Shown here in pieces: positions 10,226 to 23,762 of a DNA stretch of 64,000 nucleotides. The stretch comes from Alopecurus myosuroides (Eukaryota > Streptophyta > Magnoliopsida > Poales > Poaceae), in contig CM054060.1 of NCBI GenBank assembly GCA_028641055.1, positions 58,781,100 to 58,845,099 on the forward strand, in the 5' to 3' direction. The first letter of the stretch is position 1, and each line of letters begins with the position of its first letter. Under the pieces are notes generated by a model that did no database searches, was not told the origin of the DNA, and was given only the letters and a program-made list of their open reading frames with translations. The position numbers were made by a program, and so were the translations under genes.

Positions 10226-12529
10226 CCAAGTAGATACATACAGTGATAGCAATGTTGGGTTCGATTAAGCCTTGTAAGACTGAAGAACAGTATTGTGTTT
10301 GGTTAAACCCCGCAGTAAATAGAAGAATGGGTACATGTAGGGATTAGAGCTTGCGATCGTGTTTGCGTTAGGAAGGTAGAAATCTCACACCGAGACGGTG
10401 CAGTTCTTATACTGAAAGGAAAATTCAGGCAAAATTGTTTATCGCAGAGAAGTGTCAGAAATGTTCAGAACAGCATCAGAAAATCGTTATCCAGAACTAA
10501 AAGGACAAATGCTGTCAACGGGCTAGCGATTCTGTTCTACTGTCATTTGCGAAGCGGAAACTTTGAAGAATCTCCAGTTAGTCAGAATCTGCAGAAAAGG
10601 CTAGAGTGCGTATTGGTCTGATGCAATTTCGTCTAAACGGAGAAGGAAGGAAAAGATATAAATACTCAAAGGGTAGATGTATTCAGATTTCGATCTGTGC
10701 ACCATGTTCCCGACAAGACAACTTTTTTTTTCTTTTTATTATTCAGCGCAAGAATCATAATAATCTGAAGATGCATATTATTGTGTTCTGAAATGTAACA
10801 AACTTTTGTCTTAATTCAGAGAACAAACACTGTTTTCTGCATCCTAATTTCTGTGTATGTTGGGACAGCAGAAGAAAGCAACAAGTGCAGTAGCAGTTCT
10901 ACCGGCAAGAATGCCATCTGATACCAGTTCTAGCTTCCATGCTTTGAACATCTCGACTCATGTTTCTTGCTTAGGACATTAACATCTGACCCCTACGAAA
11001 GCCTGGCTCCATCAGCAACTATCTTGCTCAGAGAGGAGCACATCGCAGTGCAACCACGGCAACAGAACCACTCCCGTAACTCCTGCAAAGAAGATGAGAA
11101 GAAACAAACCACCGTGATATCTTTCACCCAACATGTCAGCATTGCTTAATGATGATTCTTCTTTCTCTGCTTCTGTTTTACTAGCATGTCTGAATGGTAC
11201 TAGCATGGCTATAAACTTTGTTATTAGAAGCTTCTGAAGAAAATGGCCGAGAAACTGTTTTAGTACAGTGTATATTTAGTCTTCATTCAAAAAAGAATAT
11301 CTATAGTTGGTTTGAGTGTGTGTCATCTCCTTTTAAGTGAGTTTTTTTTTACTGTAATAAGATCGTCTGTTGCTAGCTTTCATATGATTTTCTTTCTCAT
11401 CTAGACCCTGAAAATTACGATATGCAAAGTAAAGAGTATTATGGCAACTTGTGTTTGGTTTTATAAATAAAAAAACCTGCTTGTCAAAAAGCAAATTGGA
11501 ACAGCTCAAAAAAGATAGGGAACCTGTCAGACAACCTATGGGCCACCCTGGACAGCATAGCTGAACAGGAAAGATCATCTACAGCTTTGGACCACACCGA
11601 CTGGTGCGATTTGAGCCGTTAATCACGCTCTGGCCCACAGGTCAGACTTCGTCAACCAGGTTTAAGTGCTTGTCTCCTTATTAGTCAAGGATGCAGCGGT
11701 ACGATCCTATAGAACAGATCCTGTTCAAGTAAGGTCGTGCTAATGTGCTGCACATCCCGCTATTTAAGCTGGTGTGAACTTCTGTGAGCTTCCGAGGTGG
11801 TACTATCTTCTCCAGGTGCTGCCTCGTCTGCGCTCTGTGATTTTTTGCTCCGCTGCATCAGCTGCTCTTCCATTGGGCCGGGCCCTTCACGCTGAACGGA
11901 GAAAGGCCCAGTTTGTTTTCTCAGGACGATCGTATATGACCACGGTGAATAGCGCAAGTTGCTTGTCCTCTCGAATAAGCAAAAGACTTCGACTCAAAAA
12001 AGAAAAAGAAAAAGACTGTCTATGTGAAATGGTACTTGTACACGCAAGAAAATACATCAGTCCGTCTTCAAGCACTTCAACAATTCTCGATGAACTCAGC
12101 AAAATCCCAACTCAAAACAGTTACCAGATTTTCACTGGAAATGGCTAATTTTGGGATTTATACCCTATTTTTAATACCTAAAACATTTAGGATGATCTCC
12201 GTAAAAATGTAAACCATTCAAAAGGAAAGTAATGGATTTATATGCTATCCAATATTTTAAAAAAAATGGATGGTAAAATAAACGTTGATGCTCCAAAAGA
12301 CGTACTAAACTCCACCAAGATGACTCAAAAAAATTACATAAATTACATGTCTCTAGACGTTACTTTAATAAAAATTGCATTTGTGATGAAGTTGTAACTT
12401 GCGATGATCATTGAGTTTATTGGGGGTGAAACAGAGGCAAAAGATTTGCCTCATCTCATTAAATAAGAAGGAGCCAAACGAGCGATAAGAAAAAGCTCGC
12501 TCTAAAAACTAAAAAGACTACTCTCCCGG
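10226..12529. other. Intergenic, no supported gene
   Basis: Begins with the presumed 3' untranslated region of the 9617 gene. The rest is moderately AT-rich unique-looking DNA. One minus-strand frame at 11012-11206 has a single hydrophobic segment (GGLFLLIFFAGVTGVVLLPW) but no recognisable family. Around 12430-12480 there is a sequence resembling the end of degraded non-LTR elements, too short to call. Confidence 0.5.
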
Positions 12530-13149
12530 CATTGATGGAGCCGAAATGTTTCTTTGGATTTGCTCTTACGATTTTTTTGCCTCGCGAAACATTAGTGGTT
12601 GTAGCTAATATTTCAAAGTGTTAGTAGCACTTGTTCCCATACAGAACACATGGATTTTTTATTGTTGCACTAACCCTCTTTTCATGCGAATTACTCTTTG
12701 AGTGTGGTGTGAAGGAAGTTTTCAAATGTCAAGAGAAGAGGTGATATATGTGATCAAGAAGAGTGCAAGGTCAAAGCTTGGGGATGCCCCCGTGGTTCAT
12801 CCCAGCAAATATTAAGAATACTCAAGCATCTAATCTTGGGAATGCCCAAGGCATTCCCTTCTCCATCAACCATTTATCACGTCACTTCTAGTGAAACTAT
12901 ATTTTTATTCGGTCACATCATATGAAAATTACTTGGAGCGTCTGTTATTTTTCGTTTTGTTTTCCTTGATGTAATAATATCATTGGAACCTAGCATCCTT
13001 GTTTGGGAGAGACACACGCTCTGCTTTCTGTTTGAATACTCGTTACGCTCGTATTCTTAGTTTTTCTTCTAACTGCTGCGAAAATTCTTATTTAGCTCTT
13101 GTTTTCATTGCATCTTTTATTCAGATCTTTTAGTTTTAGTAGTGTTATG
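12530..13149 (+). mobile_element. Element E, left part (internal region), split by element D
   Basis: From about 12640 (start uncertain by about 100 bases) this matches, in opposite orientation, internal sequence of D around 20460-20930, including the block near AAGGAAGTTTTCAA and the one near TTGGGGATGC. It ends AGTAGTGTTATG and continues at 25349 with TGAGTACTCTCATG; the uninterrupted version of this junction is present on the minus strand of D near 20450. The last five bases (TTATG) are the target duplication of D. Confidence 0.75.
13145..13149. repeat. Target-site duplication of element D, left copy
   Basis: TTATG at 13145-13149 is repeated at 25344-25348, directly outside the two LTRs of D. 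Confidence 0.85.
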
Positions 13150-14729
13150 TGATGCTTGCGTGTTGGGAACCCCAAGAGGAGCGTGTGATGAGCAAAGCAG
13201 TAAGAATTTCCCTCAGTTAAGAATCAAGGTTATCAATCCAGCAGCAGAAAGAGGATCTTCGGAAGGTTGATGCCACTGACGGTGGTGATGGCGTCTCACC
13301 GGTGCCACCAACAACGCGGAACCTGCACACAACACAACCAAAATACTTTGTCCCAACGGTACAGTGGGGTTGTAAATCTCACCGGTCTTGCTGAAAACAA
13401 AGATTAGACGTATAGTGTGGAAAATGCTGTATGCTTGCAGTAAGTAAAGAAAGCAGGAAATTGTAGTGGTTTGTTTAGCAGTGTAAGAAAATGACCGGGG
13501 TTCATAGGTTCACTAGTGGTGTCTCTCCATAAAATATAGCATGTTGGGTAAACAAATTACAGCTGGGCAATTGACAAATAGAGGTTGCACCGTAGTGCAC
13601 ATTCATGACATGATGACTACTATGATATTTAGTGCGGGCATTAAAACAATATACATAGACCGTAATCCAACTGCATCTATGACTAATAATTCACCCTCAG
13701 GTTATCATCCGAACCCCCTTAGGTATTAAGTTGCAAGCAACAGATAACCGCATTAAGCAATGTGTGTAATGTAAGCAATGATTGTACACGCGGGCCCTCG
13801 CACCGCTGTTTTCTCCCTAGTGGCAACAGCACATCCTCCCCCGCCACGTTTCTGTCACTCGAGCACAGGCAAAAATGAGGCATGAACCCACTATCGAGCA
13901 TAAATACTCCCTCTTGGAGTCACTAGCAACTACTTGGCCAGATCAACCACTAGCAACGGAAAGCATGCAAGATCACAAATAACATATGCAATAAAGACTA
14001 TAATCAACTTGGCATAAGTTCAATATTCATCGGATCCCAGCAAACACAGCATATAGAATTACATAAGAACAATCTCGATCATGTTAGGAAGCTCACGAGA
14101 TCTAAACATTGAGGCATATGAGGAGAAGAGAACCATCTAGCTACTGCTATGGACCCGTAGTCCAAGGATGAACTACTCACGCAATCACTCCGGAGGCAGG
14201 CATGGTGATGAAGAGGCCTCCGGTGATGATCTCCTCTCCGGCAGGGTGCCGGGAGACAGCTTCAGAACCCCCCCATCTAGGGTTGACGACGACGACGGCT
14301 GCGAAAATTTTCGGGGATATTTAATCAGGTGCTTAGGGTTTTCCATCGGAGGGGAATATATAGGCGAAAGGGCAAAGGCGGTGGAGCCCTGGGGGCCCCA
14401 CACCACCCCCTAGCGGGCCAAGGGGGGACGCTCCACCCCATGGTGTGGGCCCCCTGGTGCCTGTCTTCGACTCCTCTTCGGTCTTCTGGATGCTTCAAGG
14501 GAAAATAGGAACTTCGGGATTCGTGGGGTCCAATTCCGAGAATATTTCCAGAACATTTTTTCTGAAATCAAAAACAGCAGACAACAGTGAACTGGCACTT
14601 GGCATCTTGTTAATAGGTTAGTCCCGGAAAACATGTAAAAAATGCTATAAAGAAGAGAGAAAACATGTAGCAATTGGCATAATATTATCATGGAGCATCA
14701 GAAATTATAGATACGTTGGAGACGTATCA
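13150..14729 (-). repeat. 3' LTR of element D (1580 bp)
   Basis: Plus strand starts TGATGCTTGCGTG and ends GAGACGTATCA, so the minus-strand LTR runs from TGATACGTCT to GCAAGCATCA. Same length within one base as 23763-25343. It is followed on the right by the 3' end of the internal region, which identifies it as the 3' LTR. Confidence 0.85.
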
Positions 14730-14825
14730 AGCATCCCCAAGCTTAGTTCCTACTCGTCCTCGAGTAGGTAAACGATAAAACACAAAAATTTCTGAGGTGA
14801 CACGGTACTAACATAAACTAGATCA
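14730..14825 (-). other. 3' end of D internal region with polypurine tract
   Basis: The minus strand reads CTACTCGAGGACGAGTAGG and then AAGCTTGGGGATGCT directly before the LTR start. This layout precedes the 3' LTR in related grass gypsy elements. It is cut off from the rest of the internal region by the Helitron. Confidence 0.7.
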
Positions 14826-14874
14826 TCTCTACTACCTAAAAAGAACAATTCGTTCTGTCGTCCATCAAAGCGAA

Positions 14875-16400
14875 GTGCTTCGTCCAACATCCCTCGCGAA
14901 ACGCTTCCTTACACCTTCGTCGCGCAGCCGTAGTGAAAAAAAAAAGTCATCCTCGCGTCTTCTCCTCCCCGTAATTGCCGCCGGTTTCTCCGAGAAGATG
15001 CTCATTTACAAGCCGCATGGCAATACCTCGGGTCATTTCAACGAAACCCTTTGGTCGCCCCGAGGCCACTCCGAGAGCCGCCGGCGCAGAAATCTCCCAC
15101 ACATCACCCACAGCCCGCGGCGTCTCCTCTCTTCAATCTCAGAAATCCAATCCTCCACCAAGCTCGTCTGTGTCGGCCCAGATCCTGTTGCACATGGGCA
15201 TCGCCATGGGAGGCCCGTCTGCGCATAGATCGGTCACGATGGCCAGAAGGCCTCCACCCCGACGGCGACTGCGTACATCCCTGCTCCACCGCGGAGCTCA
15301 GCCCGCCTGGCATTTGCGTCGATGGCGATCCCCCTCGGCACGCAGACGTTCTCTGCCGGGAGGCATGTGCATCTCCAGATTCGTCTCACGGCTATGCTCC
15401 ACCAGGGAGACCTAGGTGCACGCGACTCAGCCACCACGGCCTCTGCCCCCAATGGTTCGCCGCCGTGCTCCTCCAGGAAGGCCCTGCTGCTCCCCTCTGG
15501 CGCGCATGACCCGACCCCTCTGGTCTTGGCTACATCGCCCGCTCGTGCCTGGCGACGGCAGCTTAGGCCATCCGACCTGTCGCTGGTATATTAGTTGGGG
15601 AAGCTTCGTCCTGGCTTCCGGACTCAGGTGTTGTTCAGGTGCTCAAGCAATGTGTGACGTTAGCATAGCTTATTTTTCATTCCCCAATTGTCTCTTTCTC
15701 CAGTCCTCAATCGACATGCTGCAACGGTTTTTTTATGTTAAAGGAATGATACCAATTTTTATGGACATGCTGCAAATATATGAAACTCTCGATGTAGGAT
15801 TTGGGACTAACCATACTATTGTATTTTATTCGTAGCAGATTACTTCGAGCAGTTCCATGAGGGCAACCCGGTCTTCCTTGGCTTGCATCTGCTCCTCGTA
15901 GTGTCGCTGATAGCCTGCACCTTCACCACCCAATTGTCCATGGTGAACGTAGCTAAAAGGTAGAAGGTCCTCCTCTTTGATGGGCTGGTGAATTGGATAT
16001 TAATAAATAACCATCTCGTTTGCTAATGGTTGCTCTTCTTGAAGATGGTACTTTATGAGCCCAGGAGGAAGCATCGAGAAACAAACCTTATTTGAATCTT
16101 TTCGCAGCACATATATTCAGGATTTGGGGTCATTTTTATTAGCAATGGATATGACGTGATTGTCATCTTCAGTGCTCTACATTTTCCCAAAATTGTCGTT
16201 TTTTGCTTTCTCACCATGTACATTATGTATGTGCTTGATATGTTTTAGGTCTTCCATCAAGGGCCTGTCTTTGTAAGCTTTCAAGGGTATGTCTACGCGG
16301 TATGCGCCTATCAGGGTGCGCATAGTGCCGGGTTTGATCAATTTTGCAACTGGTAATCTTCACTCAGTCTTGCACGGTTGTTGTCCTCCTAGAGTATCAC
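14875..16400 (+). other. GC-rich and mixed segments in the Helitron, origin unknown
   Basis: 14875-15640 is GC-rich with open frames in several phases, none with a domain I recognise. 15838-15960 reads DYFEQFHEGNPVFLGLHLLL after an intron-like CAG, and 16257-16360 reads FHQGPVFVSFQGYVYAVCAY; these look like captured exon pieces but I cannot name the sources. Confidence 0.3.
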
Positions 16401-17752
16401 ACAAACTACAACTTACATGCATATGTAAATCTCTCTGAAGATGCTGGTGGTGCATATGTCTTTTAGCTTACATGCAAGTGCAGCTGAGATGGTTTGTCTA
16501 CTCTCTAAATTGTCTTGGAATGGGAGTTTCTATACATGTAACTGTTTTGATCCGGGTCTCCACTTTTTTGTGAGAAGTATTCAGGTGCCTTGTAAAATGA
16601 AGGCTTATGAGTGAATGCTTGGATTGGCCAGACTCGCAAATTTAAAATTGATAGTTGACATGGCATGCATGGGCGTAACCGACCAGTTTGTTGGGATTAA
16701 TTTCTTATGAACTTTGGTATGCTAATGTAAGTGTAGGCTGATATGCTTGCTTCTCCGAATATTTTGTGTTGCCCAAGCTGGCCCAGAATTTATGAAACTG
16801 CTATTTTGGTTGTTCTGCCAGACAATTTCCTGTTGCGAGGACTTTCCTGGACACAAGTTGGTGTATTCAATTTTGTTGTAACTGTACTTTAGAAAGCATG
16901 CTAACTCTATCTAGAAGTGAATTAAGTTAGAACAAGTTGGTTCTTAGAACTGAAAGTTTAGCGGCGATATGTGTTGGCAGAAATAGGGGGAAATGGATAT
17001 TGTTGGAGGCCTGTGGTGGGCGCTACAATATACCTGGGTACCCTCTGTTTCGTATTCTTCAAGCACAAGGAGGATTATCACAATCCAAATTGTATTGTAA
17101 GGATACAACTCATTTGTCATATTCTTATGTCAGTTCCCGTGTAACTGTGTTACTGGTGTCTTCTTGGTTTGGATAAGAGTAGGAACCTTATGTGATGTTT
17201 GCTGCTTTTTTTTTAGTATGGCATTATTTTCTCATTTCAGTCATCCTTATTGTTTGGGTTCTCTCTAATATAAACGTTTAGCCATCATTGATACAAAATG
17301 TACAAAATAATATCATTAGGCAGATTTCCGTTGTTTTTGAATATAATAAAGTGGCCAAATGTTTGTTGACATAGTGCAGTTGTGGCCATCGGATGCTAAG
17401 AAAAGCGGAGTCGAGTCTCTGATGATGTTGTCCACACCGAAAATCTAAACGAGGCTATGGAAACCTACAAACTTTAGACCATCTCAAACCGTTGCGCCCC
17501 CCAAGAGGCGTTTTTTCAGCCTCCTGGGGTTGCCTTCTCGATTTTTTTTTCTCTGGGGGTGAATTTTCCCAGCTGTCCCCCTAATAGGTTATCTTATTTT
17601 TATTTATTTCATTGTGCATGTCATTACAACAAAAATGCTCTCGGCACTGTCGGCTCCGCGAGCTCGAGTTCGCCGGCAACGACCCCAGACCACCCTTCCC
17701 GTCCCGGCCTTTCTGCTACTCTGACTTTGTCGTCGACGCCGACCGTGACGCC

Positions 17753-18548
<796 letters not shown>

Positions 18549-18895
18549 TGGGCTTTTTTGGCATGCAAAATAGCGGGAGCTGGATTTGGGTTCGGAACAC
18601 CTAACGAAAGTTTTGCTATTTCCGGCGGAAAACGAGGTCCTCGGGGCGTGACTTGGCCATTTTTTGTCATCCAGTGGTAAAAAAGTGGTCCGAGGGCTGT
18701 TGGGGGCGACCGGTGGAGATGCTCATAGATAATTTCTGGGAATAAATTAATTATTACTCTTTATATCACTATTCACGTTGAATTAGGTTGACACACATGA
18801 TGGACCAAAATGATCAACTATTTTTTAGTCCAAATAAAGAACTATTTTATATTTTTCTTTTTCTTTCCCGTAGCAAGGCATGGGCACTTTACTAG

Positions 18896-21486
18896 TTATA
18901 ATGTAAAAGCATATGTAAGCTGAGATCATAGAACTTTAAACACAAACATGATAAATAGAACTTTAATAATAAAGCATAGCGATCACTTTGCATCATGAAG
19001 AGTATCTCAAATAAAAGATCATGAATAATAATACAAAGAAAGATATAAGTTTGTTTCAAGTATAGAGAAAGCATGGCAAAGTGGTATTTCCCTAGTCCTT
19101 AAGAGTGGGACAAAACATAAATGTCAGGACACCTTCAAATTTCATGAGGAAGACTATAGCAAATAATTTGAGAGCGAACAATAGTACATCATGAATCAAT
19201 AAATGATGTTTATGGGAAAAATGCACATAAAACTCAGAATGTCAAAAATGCTCTCTCAACTGTGCATAAATTTAGAAGATGGAGACTCAACATAAAAGTA
19301 AAAGAAAGGTCCTTCGCGGAGGGAAGTAGGGATCACTCATGTGCTAGAGCTTTTTATTTGATTAAACAGAGGTATTAAAAGTTTGACACTCCTCCCATCC
19401 ATCTTTCACAAACCATGGCTAACCGGATCTTCGGGTGCCTGCCAACAATCACATACCATGGAGGAGTGTCTATATTTTAGGAGAGGTGTATGCTAATGTC
19501 AACGAATGGTAAACAGAAAATATAGTACGTCACAAGCCAGCTGGATTCACAAGAGCGGCTCCCATATGAAGGACGCATCTGGGTAGAATCTCATCCCTCT
19601 TTCTCTTTTGTTTACACAATTATGCTTTGACTGATAAATCGGGGGCAAAAAAAGTGAAGAGAATTTGTTTGCATTAATTTGGGGCTGGGCACCCCACTGC
19701 CAGCTCTTCTATCATTTGGATAAGCGGATGAAGCCACTAGTTCAGGGTGTGAAATCCAATCAACAAGTAAGATAAAAATTCTCTATTGACGTCCTCATGA
19801 GAAAAAACAAGAACACAAAATAGGAGTAATTTTGAAAGTTTTAAAGGTAGCACATGAGCAATTTACTTGGAGTGGCAATGAAATACCACATGTAGATAGG
19901 TATGGTGGACACAATGGGAAAACTTTGGTTTTAGGGAGTTGGATGCACGAGTAGAGCTCATACTCAGTACAGGTGGAGGCTAGCAAAAAACTGGGAGCGA
20001 CGAATAAAGAGAGCATAAGAGCCATAATCATGCATAGGGACATAAACATCATTGATTAAAGAATAAGCGGTATCACAAGTTCAAAAACTAAATGGTCATG
20101 GAGGCTATTCGTGACTGGCTCATAGTCATAACCATGGTGTGAGCATGCGCCAATTCAACCAAATAAAACATTCGAAAGAGAATACCATAAATTTATGCTT
20201 TACTATGACAAGAACAACTCATGAATCTTTCAATGGAATATTAAACACTCTCAGCTAACCACAAGGCTTTAAAACTAAAATAACATTTAGCATGGCATAA
20301 AAAAGTTCTAGCCACAGTCTATACAAGCTTCTACTTGCACCGTTATAAATTCTACCTCAAGCAGCAGTTTCTTTTCCCAACAAGCACCATACAAGATATG
20401 TTTTTTTAAAAATACTTATACATGATACATCAATCAAACATGAGAGTACTCACATAACACTACTAAAACTAACAGCTCTGATAGGATATGCATGCAAAAC
20501 AGGAGCTAAATAAATGCAGCAGCCAGACAAAAAAATAAGAATACAAAGTATTCCCATGAAAAAGCGGAGCGTGTCACTCTCCAATAAAAGAATGCTGGGG
20601 TCCAACCAAACTTATTGCAAAAATAAAAAAAAACTGAAATAAAAAATAAATGACGCTCCAAGTAAAGCACATAAGATGTGACCGAATAAAAATATAGTTT
20701 CACTAGAAGTGACCTGATAATTTCTTGATTAAGAAGGGGATGCCTTGGGCATCCCCAAGTTTAGAAGCTTGAGTCTTCTTGGAATTTACTGCGATGTACC
20801 ACCAGGGAATCCCCAAGCTTAGACTCTTCACTCTTCGTGATCACGTCATATCATCCTCTTCTCTTGACCCTTGAAAACTTCCTTCACACCAAACTTCTCA
20901 CAATCTTCATTAGCAACGTTAGTGTAATTGAAATAATAAATTCACATGGTTCAGTTTCAACACAAGCCTAACACTCATAAACACATTAGCTACTGTCACA
21001 ACTTATTTTAAAACTCATTTTCTCAAAAGAACACCAAAAGAAAGAGATTAAGATGCAAATGCAATTATTGGCACAAATCTGTCAAAACAGGACAGCTGGT
21101 AAATATGATTTTTTTCGAAAATATTCTCTTGCTCAAATCAAAACGTTGCCAACTAACAAAAATTGTGTATATAGCCCAGGATTACGCACAAAAAAACTCA
21201 GGTCATTTTGATTTTTCTGTGATTTTATACGAATTTTGGACATCAGAAATCTGTTTCCTGCTTAGAAATCCGAAATATAGTCTCAACTTTCCACTAGAGG
21301 CTTTACTTGGCTCAACAAAAACACAAAAGAAAAGATACAAAGGGGTTTATAATGAAATAGAAAACACCCAGGTGCAAAGCACACAAAAAGAAACGATGGA
21401 AAACGGGTTGAAAACGGAGAAATAAAACGGGTTGTCTCTCAGTAGCGCTTTTCTTTAACGCCTTTCAGCTAGGCAAAGAGAGGAAC
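18896..21486 (-). other. Non-coding internal region of element D
   Basis: About 2.6 kb without a conserved protein. 18896-20460 is an inverted, diverged copy of 25349-26905 (element E) and resembles 4200-5460 (element H). 20720-20930 carries the two-fold 'GGGGATGCC' block also seen at 12780-12860 and 30640-30730. At 21420-21480 is the block around GCGTTAAAGAAAAGCGCT that marks the end of the coding part in A, D and F. Confidence 0.7.
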
Positions 21487-23573
21487 TCAAGTATTTTCAA
21501 GTGAAGAAGAATCAACATCATAACTTGCTCTAATAATAGAGTCAAAAGTTAGCTTAATTCTCTTTCTAGGAAAGTCTTCCATACCTTTCTTGAGGGCGAA
21601 TTGATATTTAATACTCCCCTCTTTCATATCAATAACAACACCAACAGTTCTAAGAAAAGGTCTTCCCAAAACAATAGGACAATAAGCATTGCATTCAATG
21701 TTCATAACAATAAAATCAACAGGGACAAGGTTATTGGTAACCACAATAAGAACGTCATCAATTCTACTAAGAGGTTTCTTCTTAGGATTATCAGCAAGAT
21801 GAACATCCAAAATAACAGTGTTCCAACGGTGGTAGATCAAGCATGTCATAAAGCTTTTGAGGCATAACAGAGATACAAGCACCAAGATAACACAAACCAT
21901 TGCAATCAACATCATTTACTTTTATATTAATGATGGGCTCCCAACCACCATCTAACTTCCTAGGGATAGATGTTTGAAGTTTCAGCTTTTGTTCCCTAAC
22001 TTTCATGAGAGCATTGGTAATATGTTTAGTAAAGGCCATATTCATGGCACTAGCATTGGGACTTCTAGCAAGCTTTTGTAGAAACATAATAACTTCGGAT
22101 ATATTGCAATCATCAAAATCAAAATTATTATAATCAAAAGTAATGGGACCATTATCTCCCACATCTCTAAAAAATTCAGTAGTTTTATTAGAAGACATTT
22201 TAGCAATTTGAGGCAATTTAGCACGTTTCACCGAAGGGGTGAAGACTTTGTTAACACCAACTACTTTACAATTGATAGTAGGAGGTTTACTAGCACTTGG
22301 AGCTTCAGTTTTACTAGTGTGGTGATAGTCAAACTCTAGAAATATTATTCTTTCTAGCCAATTCATCTTCTCTTTCCCACCTAGTACGTAATTCAGCCAT
22401 CAACCTAACATTATCATCAATTCGAACTTGGATGGCATTCAAAGTTTTACTTTCTTTAACATCATGTGAAAAAACCTTCAGTTTTAGAAAATCAACATCA
22501 ATAGCTAGGCTATCTACTTTAGAGGCAAGAACATTTATTTTACCAAGCTTTTCCTCAACAGATTTATTAAAAGCACTTTGTGTGCTAATAAACTCTCTAA
22601 GCATGTTTTCAAGATCAGAGGTAGAGCTTTTACTATTATTGTAGGAATTGCCATAAGAATTACCATAACCATTATTAGGAGGATAGGGCTTATAATTGTT
22701 TCCAAATAAAATTTTTTTATAAGCATTGTTGTTAAAATTATTATTTCTAATGAAGTTCACATCAACATGCTCTTCTTGAGCAACCAAAGAGGATAAAGGA
22801 ACATTATTTGGATCAACTTGAGCTTTACCATTAACAAGCATAAACATAATAGCATCAAGCCTTTCACTCAAAGAGGAGGTTTCCTCAACATAATTTACAT
22901 TCTTACCTTGTGGAGTTCTCTCAGTGTGCCACTCTGAATAATTTATCATCACATCATCAAGAAGCTTTGTTGCATTGCCCAGAGTGATGGACATAAAGGT
23001 ACCTCCAGCACCTGAATCCAATAGGTTCCTTGAGGAGAAATCCATTCCTGCCTAAAAGGTTTGTATAATCATCCAAGTAGTCAGTCCATAACTGGGACAA
23101 TTCTTCACCATAGTTTTCATTTTTTCCCAAGCTTTAGCAACATGTTCATTATCAAATTGTTTAAAATTCATTATGTCACTTATCAGGGATATAATCTTAG
23201 CAGGAGCATAATATTTTCCAATGAAATCATCTTTACACTTAGTCCATGAATCAATACTATTTCTAGGCAAAGATAGCAACCATTCTTTAGCTCTTCCTCT
23301 CAAAGAGAAAGGAAATAATTTAAGTTTAATAATATCTCCATCCACATATTTATATTTTTGCATCTCACATAGTTCAAAAAAATTATTAAGGTGAGCAGCA
23401 GCATCATCCGTACTAACACCAGAAAATTGCTCTTTCATAACAAGTTTTATTAAAGCAGGTTTAATTTCATAGAAAGCAGCAGTAGGAGCAGGTGGAGCAA
23501 TAGGTGTGCAAATAAAATCATTATTGTTTGTGCTAGTGAAGTCACATAACTTAGTATTCCCATAGGAACTCAT
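21487..23573 (-). pseudogene. Element D gag-protease region, frameshifted, catalytic Asp lost
   Basis: The start is ATG 23573 (MSSYGNTKLCDF). The first segment is a Retrotrans_gag domain: LKLFPFSLRGRAKEWLLSLP, then WTKCKDDFIGKYY, then AKAWEKMKTMVKNCPSYGL. Frame changes occur near 23050, 22340 and 21830-21870, giving four consecutive minus-strand pieces. The middle part is Asn/Tyr-rich (PYPPNNGYGNSYGNS). The retropepsin region reads NDVDCNGLCYLGACISVMPQ then KLYDMLDLPPLEHC, followed in another frame by HLADNPKKKPLSRIDDVLIV and CPIVLGRPFLRTVG. Active relatives read C-D-L-G-A-S; here the Asp is Tyr, so the protease is dead. It ends DVDSSSLENT. Confidence 0.8.
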
Positions 23574-23735
23574 TTTGGCTAAATAACAACAAGCAAATAA
23601 ATAACAGTTATAAAGTAAACTAATTTTTTTGTGTTTTGATATAAAGAAGCAAAACAAGACAAAAATAAAAACAAGATAATAAACAAAATAAAGATGTTGA
23701 GAGTGAGAGACTCCCATTTCCAGAAGACTTCTTCC

Positions 23736-23753
23736 TCGCCGCCAACGGCGCCA
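23736..23753 (-). other. Primer-binding site of element D (degenerate tRNA-Asp type)
   Basis: The minus strand reads TGGCGCCGTTGGCGGCGA. The first 11 bases match the tRNA-Asp-complementary sequence; C to G and G to C changes lie in the rest. It is separated from the LTR by a few bases. Confidence 0.65.
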
Positions 23754-23762
23754 GAAATTCCT

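Noticed and set aside
11012..11206. Minus-strand frame with one hydrophobic segment
   Set aside because: Short, with no family resemblance, no splice partners seen, and eroded flanks. Not enough for a gene call.
14875..15835. Long GC-rich plus-strand frames in the Helitron as genes
   Set aside because: Three overlapping phases are open and none resembles a known protein. Kept only as possible captured sequence.
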